Below, piece by piece: positions 1 through 8,837 of a stretch of DNA of 64,000 bases. The stretch is taken from positions 2,138,448 to 2,202,447 of the forward strand of contig NZ_CP054475.1 of the NCBI RefSeq assembly GCF_025345565.1. The letters are read 5' to 3'. A model generated the notes under the pieces. That model searched no databases. It was not told the origin of the DNA and worked only from the letters and a program-made list of their open reading frames with translations. This stretch comes from Thalassolituus hydrocarboniclasticus (lineage in GTDB: Bacteria; Pseudomonadota; Gammaproteobacteria; Pseudomonadales; Oceanobacteraceae). A program made the translations under genes and the position numbers. Numbering within the stretch: the stretch's first letter is position 1; every line of letters starts with the position of its first letter.

Positions 1-249
1 AACTTCGGCAATACGTTCAGTGCCGTTTTCATGATCCGGTGAGGTCATCACCACATCCGCACCAAAAGCCAAAGCCGCATCGCGGATGCGTTCGTCATCG
101 GTGGCAATCACAATATCCTGCACACCGGTTGCCAGCGCACGTTCATAAACATGCTGAATCATGGGCTTACCGGCCAGCATAATCAGCGGCTTACCCGGCA
201 GACGACTGGAGCCATAGCGGGCCGGAATCACAATTTTATAATCAGCCAT
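1..249 (-). CDS. kdsB: 3-deoxy-manno-octulosonate cytidylyltransferase (KdsB), 3' end beyond window
   Basis: This is the N-terminal 83 residues of KdsB; the rest lies left of position 1. It starts [20 protein letters not shown], the nucleotide-binding signature of CMP-Kdo synthetase, followed by an IATDD motif and [10 protein letters not shown], which are typical of the family. KdsB activates Kdo with CTP for inner-core lipopolysaccharide. The ATG at 247-249 lies 7 bases after the stop of the upstream epimerase gene, so it is the third gene of a kdsC-epimerase-kdsB operon. Recognition is by motif only. Confidence 0.95.
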   Translation of the reverse strand, partial: MADYKIVIPARYGSSRLPGKPLIMLAGKPMIQHVYERALATGVQDIVIATDDERIRDAALAFGADVVMTSPDHENGTERIAEV

Positions 250-256
250 TTATTGC

Positions 257-1264
257 TTATACCTTATAAAAATCACGGTACCAGCGGGCAAAACGTTCAA
301 TGCCTTCTGCCAGCGGTGTGTTCGGAGCAAAATCAACATCTTCAACCAGATCATCAACGTTGGCATAGGTCGCCAATACATCGCCCGGCTGCATTTCCAT
401 ATAGTTTTTATTGGCTTTTTTACCCAGCACATTTTCGATGGTTTCGATAAAGGTGCCCAGTTCAACGCTGTTATGGTTGCCAATATTGTAAATTTTATAA
501 GGCGCAGAACTGCGCGAGCAGTCGCCGCTTTCCGGCGTCCAGCCACTCACGCCCTGAGGAATTTTCTGGGTGATACGGGTTACACCTTCGACAATATCAT
601 CGACATAGGTAAAGTCGCGCTGCATCTTGCCATGATTAAAGACGTTAATGGTTTTGCCTTCGAGAATATCGCGGGTAAAACTGAAGTACGCCATATCCGG
701 ACGTCCCCAGGGGCCATACACGGTAAAGAAGCGCAGACCGGTTACCGGCAAACCATAAAGATGGGCATAGGTGTGTGCCATTAATTCATTGGATTTTTTC
801 GTCGCGGCGTACAGCGATACCGGATGATCCACACGGTCGGAGGTGCTGTACGGAATTTTGGTATTCAGGCCGTAGACCGAGCTGGACGAGGCGTAAACCA
901 GATGCCCTACTTCATTATGACGACAGGCTTCAAGAATATTCACAAAACCAATTAAATTACTGTCGACGTAGGCATGCGGATTGGTAATGGAATAACGCAC
1001 ACCAGCCTGTGCCGCCAGATGCACAACACGGTCAAATTTATGTTCGGCAAACACCGCATCAACCGCAGCACGGTCAGAAAGTTCGACCTGCTTAAAGGTA
1101 AAACCAGACTGTTCAGCCAACCAGCCCAGACGCCCGTGCTTTAAATTCACGTCGTAGTAGTCATTGAGGTTATCGATCCCGATAACTTCGTGACCCTGCT
1201 CAACAAAGCGCTTACTGGTAAAAGCACCGATAAAACCGGCCGCACCGGTTACCAGAATATTCAT
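257..1264 (-). CDS. NAD-dependent UDP-sugar epimerase (UDP-glucuronate 4-epimerase-like)
   Basis: This 335-residue extended short-chain dehydrogenase has the N-terminal Rossmann motif GAAGFIG, the catalytic Ser-Ser-Ser and YAATKKSNE (Tyr-x-x-x-Lys), and GLRFFTVYGPWGRPDMA. The last motif is characteristic of UDP-glucuronate 4-epimerases (GAE/LpsL type) rather than GalE. It probably supplies UDP-galacturonate or a related sugar for lipopolysaccharide or capsule. Its ATG overlaps the kdsC stop by 4 bases (ATGA), which indicates translational coupling, and kdsB follows. Placing an epimerase between kdsC and kdsB suggests it acts on lipopolysaccharide core sugars. The exact substrate is an inference. 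Confidence 0.9.
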   Translation of the reverse strand: MNILVTGAAGFIGAFTSKRFVEQGHEVIGIDNLNDYYDVNLKHGRLGWLAEQSGFTFKQVELSDRAAVDAVFAEHKFDRVVHLAAQAGVRYSITNPHAYVDSNLIGFVNILEACRHNEVGHLVYASSSSVYGLNTKIPYSTSDRVDHPVSLYAATKKSNELMAHTYAHLYGLPVTGLRFFTVYGPWGRPDMAYFSFTRDILEGKTINVFNHGKMQRDFTYVDDIVEGVTRITQKIPQGVSGWTPESGDCSRSSAPYKIYNIGNHNSVELGTFIETIENVLGKKANKNYMEMQPGDVLATYANVDDLVEDVDFAPNTPLAEGIERFARWYRDFYKV

Positions 1265-1821
1265 ATTTTTTTATCCTCAAACCCAGGCAGCATGGCCTTG
1301 ATATAAGCTTCATCCAGCGGCATACGACTGCCAAGTACAATATCGGCCACTTCGCGGGCAACGCCCCGGCCACCTTCGGCTTCAGTAATTAAATCGGCGT
1401 GATCTTTCACCATCCAGAAGGCATCTTTCGGCGCGATACTTAAACCGACTTTTTTCATGACCTTCAGATCAATCACATCGTCGCCGACATAACAGACTTC
1501 GCCAGGTTCAAACCACAACTCATCCATTAAGGCTGATAACACCGCCCATTTATCTTTGGTGCCCGGAAAGAAATGCTTAATGCCCAGATCGGCCGCACGG
1601 CGCGCCAGTGGTGCAGATTCTTTGGCGGAAATAATGGCGGTCACAATGTCGTAGCTATCCAGTAACTTAATACCGACGCCATCTTTAACATTAAAATGTT
1701 TCACCTGTTCGCCATCGGCAGAATAAGTCAGCGTGCCATCGGTCAGTACGCCATCAACATCAAACACAACCAGTTTAATAGCGCGGGCTTTTTCTTTAAT
1801 CACATTGGGAAGATGTACCAT
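1261..1821 (-). CDS. kdsC: 3-deoxy-D-manno-octulosonate 8-phosphate phosphatase (KdsC)
   Basis: This is a 186-residue HAD-superfamily phosphatase with the motif I nucleophile FDVDGVLTDG near residue 20 and the acidic motif YVGDDVIDL near residue 122. The capless C0-type layout and length match KdsC, which removes phosphate from Kdo-8-P before activation by KdsB. The ATG at 1821 has an AGGA about 10 bases upstream. It is the first gene of the operon. The 183 bases between it and the tRNA cluster must hold the promoter; no further gene is visible there. Confidence 0.95.
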   Translation of the reverse strand: MVHLPNVIKEKARAIKLVVFDVDGVLTDGTLTYSADGEQVKHFNVKDGVGIKLLDSYDIVTAIISAKESAPLARRAADLGIKHFFPGTKDKWAVLSALMDELWFEPGEVCYVGDDVIDLKVMKKVGLSIAPKDAFWMVKDHADLITEAEGGRGVAREVADIVLGSRMPLDEAYIKAMLPGFEDKKI

Positions 1822-2004
1822 AACCGCATCCTGAAAACGCCTGTACGGGTCTGTACCACAGCCGTTGCCCAGGCACAGAATATGCCGCCATTGTAACGCG
1901 TTTAACGAAGCAGTGTTATGGCAAAGCAGCAGAGAAGCCAGCCTGTTACAGCAAAAAAATATGAGCTATGAATACGAAGAATATAACCAGAACGGTCAGA
2001 AAAA

Positions 2005-2080
2005 TGGCATCCCCAAGGGGATTCGAACCCCTGTTACCGCCGTGAAAGGGCGGTGTCCTAGGCCTCTAGACGATGGGGAC
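2005..2080 (-). tRNA. tRNA-Glu(TTC)
   Basis: A 76-nt cloverleaf on the minus strand with an encoded CCA, anticodon loop CTTTCAC (anticodon TTC) and TpsiC arm GGGTTCGAATCCC-like sequence. It is the last gene of an Ala-Glu-Ala-Glu array downstream of gltX, and is identical to the Glu copies at 2210, 10371 and 10659. Confidence 0.98.
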
Positions 2081-2098
2081 ACAAGGACGAACAAAAAT

Positions 2099-2174
2099 TG
2101 GTGGAGCCTAGCGGGATCGAACCGCTGACCTCAACACTGCCAGTGTTGCGCTCTCCCAGCTGAGCTAAGGCCCC
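2099..2174 (-). tRNA. tRNA-Ala(GGC)
   Basis: A 76-nt cloverleaf starting GGGGCCTTAGCTCAGC with anticodon GGC in the loop CTGGCAG and an encoded CCA. It pairs with the preceding tRNA-Glu in a duplicated Ala-Glu unit. Confidence 0.98.
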
Positions 2175-2209
2175 GTATGCAGTACAACCTGAAAAGGCTG
2201 ATGCAAAAA

Positions 2210-2285
2210 TGGCATCCCCAAGGGGATTCGAACCCCTGTTACCGCCGTGAAAGGGCGGTGTCCTAGGCCTCTAGACGATGGGGAC
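2210..2285 (-). tRNA. tRNA-Glu(TTC)
   Basis: Second copy of the 76-nt tRNA-Glu in this array, identical in sequence to the one at 2005 and placed about 205 bases away from it, which indicates tandem duplication of an Ala-Glu unit. Confidence 0.98.
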
Positions 2286-2306
2286 ACAAGGACTGCTTTG
2301 AGAATA

Positions 2307-2382
2307 TGGTGGAGCCTAGCGGGATCGAACCGCTGACCTCAACACTGCCAGTGTTGCGCTCTCCCAGCTGAGCTAAGGCCCC
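2307..2382 (-). tRNA. tRNA-Ala(GGC)
   Basis: First tRNA transcribed in the array, 76 nt with CCA and anticodon GGC. Its 5' end lies 152 bases downstream of the gltX stop in the same direction, the order also seen in Pseudomonas. Confidence 0.98.
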
Positions 2383-2534
2383 GTCTCAAAACGTGCGCGA
2401 ATATTACTTACGCCCTTCTGCACTGTCAACCTATGACGTAAGAAATGAGCGAAAAAATTTTCTGAAACAACAACTTAGCCAAAATTACCGGCTGCCCTTC
2501 CCACCCGATGGGCAGAATGGGCAGCCGTAATAAA

Positions 2535-4052
2535 TCAGGACTCTGCCGCAGCACTCAGTTCAGCGGCAATGGCTGCTGACAGTTGCTGATAGTCCTTTTC
2601 CATCTTCTTGGCTTTTTTCTTACCAACACCGCCCAGCACATCAATGGCATGACGCAGACGGGCACGGCTCATATCCGGTCCCAGCAGCGCCATGCTGTCG
2701 AGTACGGAAATGGTGGCCGAGGTACCGGCAATAGCAATAAAGAACGGGAACAGGAAGTCGCGGACCTTAATATCCAACAGACGCGCCAGCGCAAACAGGC
2801 GTGCTTCGATGTCTTCTTTGCTCCAGTGGCGAATCTCTTCCAGCTGCCACAAACCAAACTGCAGCACGGTCAGCAGACGCTCTTCGTCATAGGCTTTATG
2901 CTCAAAGCTGGCGGGCGTCAGCGGCGTCAGACCCGACAGGAAGTGCCCGGCCAGCGGTACAACATCGGAGAAGGTTTCAATACGCGGCTGCACATGCGGA
3001 ATCACAGGCAGAATATTCTGCGGACGCAAACCCCAGGCGGCAAAGCGCTGAGCAAAGGTCTCAGCATCCAGCTCACGCACCCACAGACTGTTCAGCCAGC
3101 GCAGTTTTTCCACATCAAACACCGGCCCGCCAAGGGATACACGTTTGATATCGAAGTTGGCAAACATCTGATCACGGGTGAACTTTTCACTCTCATCCGG
3201 CATCGACCAGCCCATACGGCCCAGATAGTTAAGCAGCGCTTCCGGCATGTAGCCCATGCGATCGTAGAACAGGATCGAGGTCGGGTTTTTACGCTTGCTC
3301 AGTTTGCTCTTGTCCGGGTTGCGCAGCAGCGGCATATGACACAGATGCGGCATATCCCAGCCGAAGTATTCGTACAGCAGCTTGTGCTTAGGCGCAGAGC
3401 TGATCCACTCTTCGCCACGGATAACGTGGGTGATCTTCATCAGATGATCATCCACCACGTTAGCCAGATGGTAAGTCGGCATGCCATCGGATTTCAGCAG
3501 AATCTGCGCATCGACCTGAGCCCAGTCGAGTTCAATCGCACCGCGCAGCATATCGTCCACCACGCACACGCCCTCTTCCGGCACCTTCATACGCACCACA
3601 TAAGGCTCACCTGCCGCTTCGCGACGGGCAACTTCATCAGCAGGCAACAGCAGATCGGAAGGTTTGAGTGCAGTCAGCGAGCCCTGCTCCTGACGGGCAA
3701 GACGCAGAGCATCCAGCTCTTCAGCGGTGCGGTAGCACTTAAAGGCATGACCACTGTCGAGCAGCTTCTGCACGTGCTCAAGGTACACATCACGGCGCTC
3801 GCTCTGGCGATAAGGGCCAAATTCACCACCGACATCCGGACCTTCATCCCACTCCAGACCCAACCAGCGCATGCTGTCCATAATGGCCTGTTCAGATTCA
3901 GGGGTGCTGCGCGCCTGATCAGTATCTTCAATACGCAGAATAAACTGGCCGCCATGCTGGCGGGCAAAAGCCAGATTGAATAAAGCGATGTAGGCAGTAC
4001 CTACGTGCGGATCGCCGGTAGGCGAAGGTGCAACACGGGTGCGGACCGTCAT
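2535..4052 (-). CDS. gltX: glutamate--tRNA ligase (GluRS)
   Basis: Class I aminoacyl-tRNA synthetase of about 505 residues that charges tRNA-Glu. It has the HIGH-equivalent in [15 protein letters not shown] at the N terminus and the KMSKS-equivalent [11 protein letters not shown] in the middle, followed by the helical anticodon-binding half, and a Lys-rich segment ([10 protein letters not shown]) near the end. I chose the ATG giving [13 protein letters not shown] because GluRS proteins normally begin within a few residues of that motif; an in-frame ATG at 4073 would add 7 residues without a clear ribosome site. The gene is followed in the same direction by its own substrate tRNA genes. A GGCTGCCC/GGGCAGCC dyad lies just after the stop, possibly a weak terminator. 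Confidence 0.97.
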   Translation of the reverse strand: MTVRTRVAPSPTGDPHVGTAYIALFNLAFARQHGGQFILRIEDTDQARSTPESEQAIMDSMRWLGLEWDEGPDVGGEFGPYRQSERRDVYLEHVQKLLDSGHAFKCYRTAEELDALRLARQEQGSLTALKPSDLLLPADEVARREAAGEPYVVRMKVPEEGVCVVDDMLRGAIELDWAQVDAQILLKSDGMPTYHLANVVDDHLMKITHVIRGEEWISSAPKHKLLYEYFGWDMPHLCHMPLLRNPDKSKLSKRKNPTSILFYDRMGYMPEALLNYLGRMGWSMPDESEKFTRDQMFANFDIKRVSLGGPVFDVEKLRWLNSLWVRELDAETFAQRFAAWGLRPQNILPVIPHVQPRIETFSDVVPLAGHFLSGLTPLTPASFEHKAYDEERLLTVLQFGLWQLEEIRHWSKEDIEARLFALARLLDIKVRDFLFPFFIAIAGTSATISVLDSMALLGPDMSRARLRHAIDVLGGVGKKKAKKMEKDYQQLSAAIAAELSAAAES

Positions 4053-4163
4053 AAATGGTGTTCTCTGTGACATGCGGATTTAAGGCGGAGGATTATAGAG
4101 AATTCACGCACATAACGCACCGGTCCGCTGCATTACCAACCGCTACGCATAACTTACCGCGAA

Positions 4164-4834
4164 CATAAAAACCGCAGAGCCTGACGACTATGCGGTTTTC
4201 AGAATGAGTGGCCGATACGAGTCAGCGGAGGGATATCCCGACTACGCCACAGCATAAACCCGGCCGGGATGAACGCCGTCGCAGGCTCCGGGCGCTTGTC
4301 GCTACGCTCGGTACGAACCCACGAGGACTCGGCACCCTCCTCTCACCGACCTTTTACGCAAATACGGGGCATAAAAAAACCGCACACCCTGACGACTATG
4401 CGGTTTTTAAAATTAGTGGCCGATACGAGGATGTGGAGGGTGATCCCCGACCACGCCACGATACTTTTCCGGTCGGGATGAACGCCGTCGCAGGCTCCGG
4501 GCGTTTGTCGCTACGCTCGGTACGAACCCACGAGGGTTCGGCACCCTCCCTTCACCGTTCTTTTACGCAAACACGGAGCATAAAAAAACCGCAGAGCCTG
4601 ACGACTATGCGGTTTTTTAAAATGAGTGGCCGATATGAGTCAGCGGAGGGATATCCCGACTACGCCACAGCATAAACCCGGTCGGGATGAACGCCGTCGC
4701 AGGCTCCGGGCGTTTGTCGCTACGCTCGGTACGAACCCACGAGGGCTCGGCACCCTCCTCTCACCGACCTTTTACGCAAATACGGGGCATAAAAAAACCG
4801 CAGAGCCTGACGACTATGCAGTTTTTAAAATTAG
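4164..4834. repeat. ~209-bp tandem repeat (3 full units + partial) abutting tRNA-Ser 3' end
   Basis: Units start at CATAAAAA: 4164-4369, 4370-4578, 4579-4787, and a partial unit 4788-4834 that runs straight into tRNA-Ser. Each unit carries a strong terminator-like hairpin (AAACCGCA...TGCGGTTT around a GAGCCTGACGACTA loop) and a stretch reading, on the tRNA strand, ATCCCTCC...CCACT then an A/T-rich run. This resembles the tRNA-Ser 3' end (AATCCCTCCCTCACCGCCACT). The layout matches the E. coli tyrT locus, where tandem units downstream of a tRNA repeat part of the tRNA 3' end. Open frames on the plus strand here are Arg-rich but are repeated themselves and have no start signal, so I do not call a gene. 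Confidence 0.9.
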
Positions 4835-4922
4835 TGGCGGTGAGGGAGGGATTCGAACCCTCGATACCTTGCGGTATACACACTTTCCAGGCGTGCTCCT
4901 TCAGCCACTCGGACACCTCACC
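4835..4922 (-). tRNA. tRNA-Ser(GGA)
   Basis: An 88-nt class II tRNA with a long variable arm, acceptor stem GGTGAGG/CCTCACC, discriminator G, encoded CCA and anticodon GGA in the loop CTGGAAA. It is transcribed towards the tandem repeat, whose first hairpin is its likely terminator. Confidence 0.97.
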
Positions 4923-5005
4923 TAACTGAGCACTGCTCAGAGGCCGCGTACTATACGTAGCAGCGCCCCGTGCGTCAACAGAAAATCTGCGCTAATTGCT
5001 TGTTT

Positions 5006-5572
5006 TTATGACGATTTCGGCTTCCAGCGGGTAACAAAATCATCCAGAGGCAATTCCGGGGGCTGCTTAAGACTACCATTGATATGCCCGACATAGACAA
5101 AACCAACAATGACATCACAAGCCTGCAGACCCAGAGCTTCAGCAACCTTTGGATTGGTCGCCATATCACCGGTCCGCCAGATAGCCCCCAGCCCCATCGC
5201 CCAGGCGGCATTAAGAATATTCTGCACACCAGCTCCTGTAGACAGCAGCTGCTCATCGCGCGGCACCTTCGGATGCTCCTGAATACGACTGACCGCAACA
5301 ATCAGCAAAGGAGCCCGCAGCGGCATATTCAGTAATCTCTGCTGTTTTTCGGCACTTAACTCCTGCCAGCCCGGTGTTGCCCGCAGGAAACACTCTCCGA
5401 GCAAGCGCCGGTCGTCGCCCTCTACCAGCAGATAGCGACTGGGACGCAACCAGGCGTGATCAGGCGCCCGCAACGCCGCACGCAACAATATCTCCTGCTG
5501 CTGTCGCGTAATGTCCGGTCCTGTCAGCTGTGGAACAGACACTCGTTCAGTCAACACTTGTAAAGCTTCCAT
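5006..5572 (-). CDS. NAD(P)H nitroreductase, YdjA family
   Basis: A flavin-dependent nitroreductase fold protein of about 188 residues. The sequence RAPDHAWLRPSRYLLVEG, the internal APLLIV and HPKVPRDEQLLSTGAGVQNI, and GLGAIWRTGDM line up with E. coli YdjA, which is a small FMN protein with an unusually minimal active site. The physiological substrate of YdjA is unknown. I prefer the ATG giving MEALQVL because it matches the family N terminus; an upstream TTG at 5584 would add 4 residues. The gene stands alone, divergent from the cyclase gene that starts at 5761. Confidence 0.9.
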   Translation of the reverse strand: MEALQVLTERVSVPQLTGPDITRQQQEILLRAALRAPDHAWLRPSRYLLVEGDDRRLLGECFLRATPGWQELSAEKQQRLLNMPLRAPLLIVAVSRIQEHPKVPRDEQLLSTGAGVQNILNAAWAMGLGAIWRTGDMATNPKVAEALGLQACDVIVGFVYVGHINGSLKQPPELPLDDFVTRWKPKSS

Positions 5573-5760
5573 AGGCGCATCCAAATCAATTTTTTCTTCA
5601 TATGTCTATTGTAAAGTCGCGACCTTTAACGAAAAGCCTGACTTAGCCGTCATGCACTTGCTGAGCTGTCTTATTCTGGGTATATAGATGTTATCAATCA
5701 TTGCCACTGGTCGAACCGTGTCACCCATTATAAGAACAACAATTTTTTCGGGCCTTCACA

Positions 5761-7149
5761 ATGTCTAACCGTCAGGACCCGTCACATTTCGCGGAAACCA
5801 CATTACCAAAACAAGACTACATGGCCCGGATTCTGGGCTATGGGGTCGCTGCCGTCACGGTTTTAATGGGCATTCTGCTTGGCTACTTTAAAGAACAGGC
5901 TATTGCGGTCGCTGTTGTCAGTATTCTTTATCCCCATACCGTCTATGTTCTGAGTCGCCCTTTCCGCCAGAAACGTGCCTACTCCACCCGTCAGTTCCTG
6001 ATTCACTTCGACGCCATACTCTGTGGCGTTTTCCTCGGCTATATCCAACTGCCGATTGAGCTGACCGTATTATTCCTGATCATGATCAACACCAGCTTTA
6101 TTATTGTCGGCAGCATTACCGCCTGGGCCTTCTGCATTATTTCGCTGATCTCCGGTGCTGCAGCCGGCATTCTGCTGTTCGGCCACGAAGCTGCCCCACC
6201 GGTTCCGACCGAGCTGTTTTTAACGGCGGCCTTTGGTGTTGGCCTGCATCTTGGCATTTCAGCTTTCAACAGCAACCGCCAGGCGCGGGATCTGATCCGC
6301 CTGAAGCAAAAATTTCAGGGCCAGGTTGAGCGTTTTCAGGCTCTGTCCCACCAGGTATCAAAATACGTTGCTCCTCAGGTGTGGGAATCCATTTTCTCCG
6401 GACGCCGCCAGGCTAAACTGGAAACCCAGCGTAAAAAGCTGGTTATCTTTTTCTCCGATATCGTTGGTTTTTCTTCTCTTTCAGAACAAATGGAAGCCGA
6501 AGCCTTTACCGACCTGCTGAATCAATACCTCACCGATATGTCGCGCATTGCTCTCAAGTACGGCGGCACCATCGATAAATTTATCGGTGACGGCATGATG
6601 ATTTTCTTTGGTGATCCGAAAAGCAAAGGCACCAAACGCGATGCCCTTGCCTGTGTATCCATGGCCATCGAAATGCGCCGTCACATGCTCAAATTACGCA
6701 AGCAATGGGCTGAACATGGCATGACAGCCCCCCTGCAGATTCGCATGGGTATCAATACCGGCTACTGCACCGTGGGTAACTTTGGTACCGAAAGCCGCAT
6801 GGATTACACCATTATCGGTAAAGAAGTGAACCTCGCCAGCCGTCTCGAAAGTGAAGCGGATGCCGGTGAGATTCTGGTTTCACACGAAACCTACGCTTTA
6901 ATTAAAGATAAAATCATCTGCCGCCAGCGTGGCAGTGCCATGGTGAAAGGCTTCCGCGACCCGGTGCCGCTGTATCAGGTGATGGATTATCGCCGTGATC
7001 TGGGCTCCAACCCAAGTTTTATGAACCACGAATCAGAAGGCTTCTCGCTCTACCTTGAGTCCGACAAAATCCGCGAAGAAGAACGGGAAAAAGTGGCCGA
7101 CGCGCTCGAAAAAGCGGCCAATAAAATCCGCGGCAAAGTCAGCACCTGA
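5761..7149 (+). CDS. class III adenylate cyclase with N-terminal membrane sensor domain (CyaB-like)
   Basis: 462 residues. Five or six hydrophobic segments span roughly residues 20-165 and resemble the MASE2 sensor domain. A short linker follows, then a class III cyclase domain at about 215-400. The metal-binding aspartates are in FFSDIVGFSSLSE and GDGMMIFFGDP, and the purine/transition-state region is GKEVNLASRLE. Length and architecture match Pseudomonas aeruginosa CyaB (MASE2 plus cyclase), so it should make cAMP for Vfr/CRP-type regulation in response to a membrane signal. Adenylate rather than guanylate specificity is inferred. The C-terminal about 40 residues are charged and probably helical. 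A bidirectional terminator follows. Confidence 0.9.
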   Translation: MSNRQDPSHFAETTLPKQDYMARILGYGVAAVTVLMGILLGYFKEQAIAVAVVSILYPHTVYVLSRPFRQKRAYSTRQFLIHFDAILCGVFLGYIQLPIELTVLFLIMINTSFIIVGSITAWAFCIISLISGAAAGILLFGHEAAPPVPTELFLTAAFGVGLHLGISAFNSNRQARDLIRLKQKFQGQVERFQALSHQVSKYVAPQVWESIFSGRRQAKLETQRKKLVIFFSDIVGFSSLSEQMEAEAFTDLLNQYLTDMSRIALKYGGTIDKFIGDGMMIFFGDPKSKGTKRDALACVSMAIEMRRHMLKLRKQWAEHGMTAPLQIRMGINTGYCTVGNFGTESRMDYTIIGKEVNLASRLESEADAGEILVSHETYALIKDKIICRQRGSAMVKGFRDPVPLYQVMDYRRDLGSNPSFMNHESEGFSLYLESDKIREEEREKVADALEKAANKIRGKVST

Positions 7150-7163
7150 TCGCTTTACACCAA

Positions 7164-7197
7164 TAAAAAAACAGCGGCATTGGCCGCTGTTTTTTTT
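7164..7197. terminator. bidirectional rho-independent terminator
   Basis: A-run, stem ACAGCGGC/GCCGCTGT with a short CATTG loop, then a T-run. It serves the cyclase gene on the plus strand and queF on the minus strand. Confidence 0.9.
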
Positions 7198-7226
7198 ATA
7201 CTCACCCTAACGCTTACCAAGCACTT

Positions 7227-8048
7227 TTACTGGCGTACCAAGCGGAAATTTTCAGCCGAAAAATCCGCCTCAGAGGTACGGAAAGGATTAATATCCAGAC
7301 CGCCACGGCGCACATAGCGCGCATACACGGTTAACGATTCTGGCTTACACGCCAGTGAAATATCACGATAAGTACGCTCTGCACACTGCTCATGGAAATC
7401 CTGATGCTGGCGCAGTGAAACGATATAAGCCAGCAAACCAGCCTCATCGATTTTCTGGCCACGATAATAAATATACAGCGTCCCCCAATCAGGCTGGCCC
7501 GTAACCGGGCAATTGGACTTCAGCAAGTGACTGCACAACCAGCCTTCGAACTGCCCTTCTGTTGTTTTCAGCAGTGAAGCATCCAGATCATAACTGCTGA
7601 CCTCAATATCCAGATCATCGATACAGTGAGCAACTGGCGGCTGCGGAAAGTTTGCATCAACCGCATGAAAGATCACCTGAACATCCCCCTGAGCCGCCGC
7701 AGATAAATCATCAGCCATACGCAGGCGAGCCTGTTCCGCATCATCGAAGCGGGTCTGATTAAAAGAGTTCAGATAGAGTTTGAACGACTTGGATTCAACC
7801 AGAAAACGACTGCTTGCAGGGATACGGAATTCCGCCAGACAAACCACCGGCTTGCCTTTGGCATTCAGCCAGGAAATCTCGTAACCATTCCAGATATCAA
7901 CGCCGTAAAACGGTACTTCATGGCGATCAAGCCCCTGCGCCCGCCAGCTTTCTTCCCGCTCAATCGGAAACAGTAAGGACGCATCATATTCGTCTTTATA
8001 CGCTGATACTTTGCCCAGCGGGTTGTGTTCACTTGTTACTGACGCCAT
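7227..8048 (-). CDS. queF: NADPH-dependent 7-cyano-7-deazaguanine reductase (QueF)
   Basis: 273 residues, the long two-domain type II QueF found in gammaproteobacteria. It reduces preQ0 to preQ1 in tRNA queuosine synthesis. The C-terminal half has the catalytic Cys in LKSNCPVTGQPDWGTLYI, and the NADPH-binding ESKSFKLYLNSFNQ motif is in the N-terminal half. I use the ATG at 8048, which has TTGGAG 6 bases upstream; a TTG at 8060 is less likely. It lies 12 bases after the stop of the ABC permease gene, so the three minus-strand genes may be co-transcribed. A queuosine-related glycosyltransferase homologue lies elsewhere in this window (59937-60971). Confidence 0.96.
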   Translation of the reverse strand: MASVTSEHNPLGKVSAYKDEYDASLLFPIEREESWRAQGLDRHEVPFYGVDIWNGYEISWLNAKGKPVVCLAEFRIPASSRFLVESKSFKLYLNSFNQTRFDDAEQARLRMADDLSAAAQGDVQVIFHAVDANFPQPPVAHCIDDLDIEVSSYDLDASLLKTTEGQFEGWLCSHLLKSNCPVTGQPDWGTLYIYYRGQKIDEAGLLAYIVSLRQHQDFHEQCAERTYRDISLACKPESLTVYARYVRRGGLDINPFRTSEADFSAENFRLVRQ

Positions 8049-8060
8049 TTTAAACTCCAA

Positions 8061-8837
8061 TCACTGCCGCATACCGACACCACGACGCAACAGCCAGAGA
8101 CTGTAGGCCGAAAGCACAACAATAAAAAACACCAGCATTCCTAATGAGAACCAGATATTCACATCTGACACACCCAAAATGCCGTAACGGAATGTATTAA
8201 CCATATACAGAATCGGATTAAACAGGGAAACGCCCTGCCAGAACTCCGGCAACAGATTAATCGAATAAAATACCCCGCCAAGATAGGTTAAAGGGGTTAT
8301 TACAAAGGTCGGAATAATAGAGATATCGTCGAATTTACTGGCGAAGATCGCGTTAATAAACCCGCCCAGCGAAAACAGCATCGCCGACAATAAAATCACC
8401 AGAAACACCACCAACAGATTATGAATCTGCAGATTGGTAAAATACAAAGACAGCAGCGTCACGATAATGCCAACACCAACGCCACGGGCAATGCCACCGC
8501 AGACATAACCAAGCAGAATCGTTCCCGGATGAACCGGTGCTACCATCAGCTCTTCAATGCTGCGCTGAAATTTATTACTGAAAAACGAGCTTGATACATT
8601 GGCGTAAGCATTGGTGATAACGCTCATCATAATCAGCCCGGGGACGATAAAGGACATATAATCGACGCCACCCATCTGGCCGATACGGGAACCGATCAGC
8701 TGACCAAAAATCACGAAATACAATGTCATGGTGATGGCCGGCGGCAACAACGTCTGCTGCCAGATACGGGTAAAACGACGGATTTCTTTGGTCACGATGG
8801 TTGAGAAAGCAACCCACTGAATACGGGCAGGGCTCAT
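8061..8837 (-). CDS. ABC-2 type transporter permease (YadH-like)
   Basis: 258 residues with six predicted membrane segments and the ABC-2 permease signature in the C-terminal half (LTYLGGVFYSINLLPEFWQ, then LFNPILYMVNTFRYGILG). It matches the E. coli YadH / P. aeruginosa PA2811 type. Its start overlaps the stop of the ATPase gene by 4 bases, so the two form one exporter of the ABC-2 family. The substrate is unknown. The neighbourhood with queF and a PA2817-like gene is the same as in Pseudomonas, which supports orthology but does not give the substrate. Confidence 0.93.
   Translation of the reverse strand: MSPARIQWVAFSTIVTKEIRRFTRIWQQTLLPPAITMTLYFVIFGQLIGSRIGQMGGVDYMSFIVPGLIMMSVITNAYANVSSSFFSNKFQRSIEELMVAPVHPGTILLGYVCGGIARGVGVGIIVTLLSLYFTNLQIHNLLVVFLVILLSAMLFSLGGFINAIFASKFDDISIIPTFVITPLTYLGGVFYSINLLPEFWQGVSLFNPILYMVNTFRYGILGVSDVNIWFSLGMLVFFIVVLSAYSLWLLRRGVGMRQ

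Noticed and set aside
2583-3983. A 466-codon open frame opposite gltX
   Set aside because: gltX is complete and recognisable; the antisense translation has no family features.
4208-4925. Arg-rich open frames in the tRNA-Ser repeats, reminiscent of the protamine-like tpr of E. coli tyrT
   Set aside because: They lie on the strand opposite to the tRNA transcript, are interrupted by terminator hairpins and simply follow the DNA repeat. There is no start signal.
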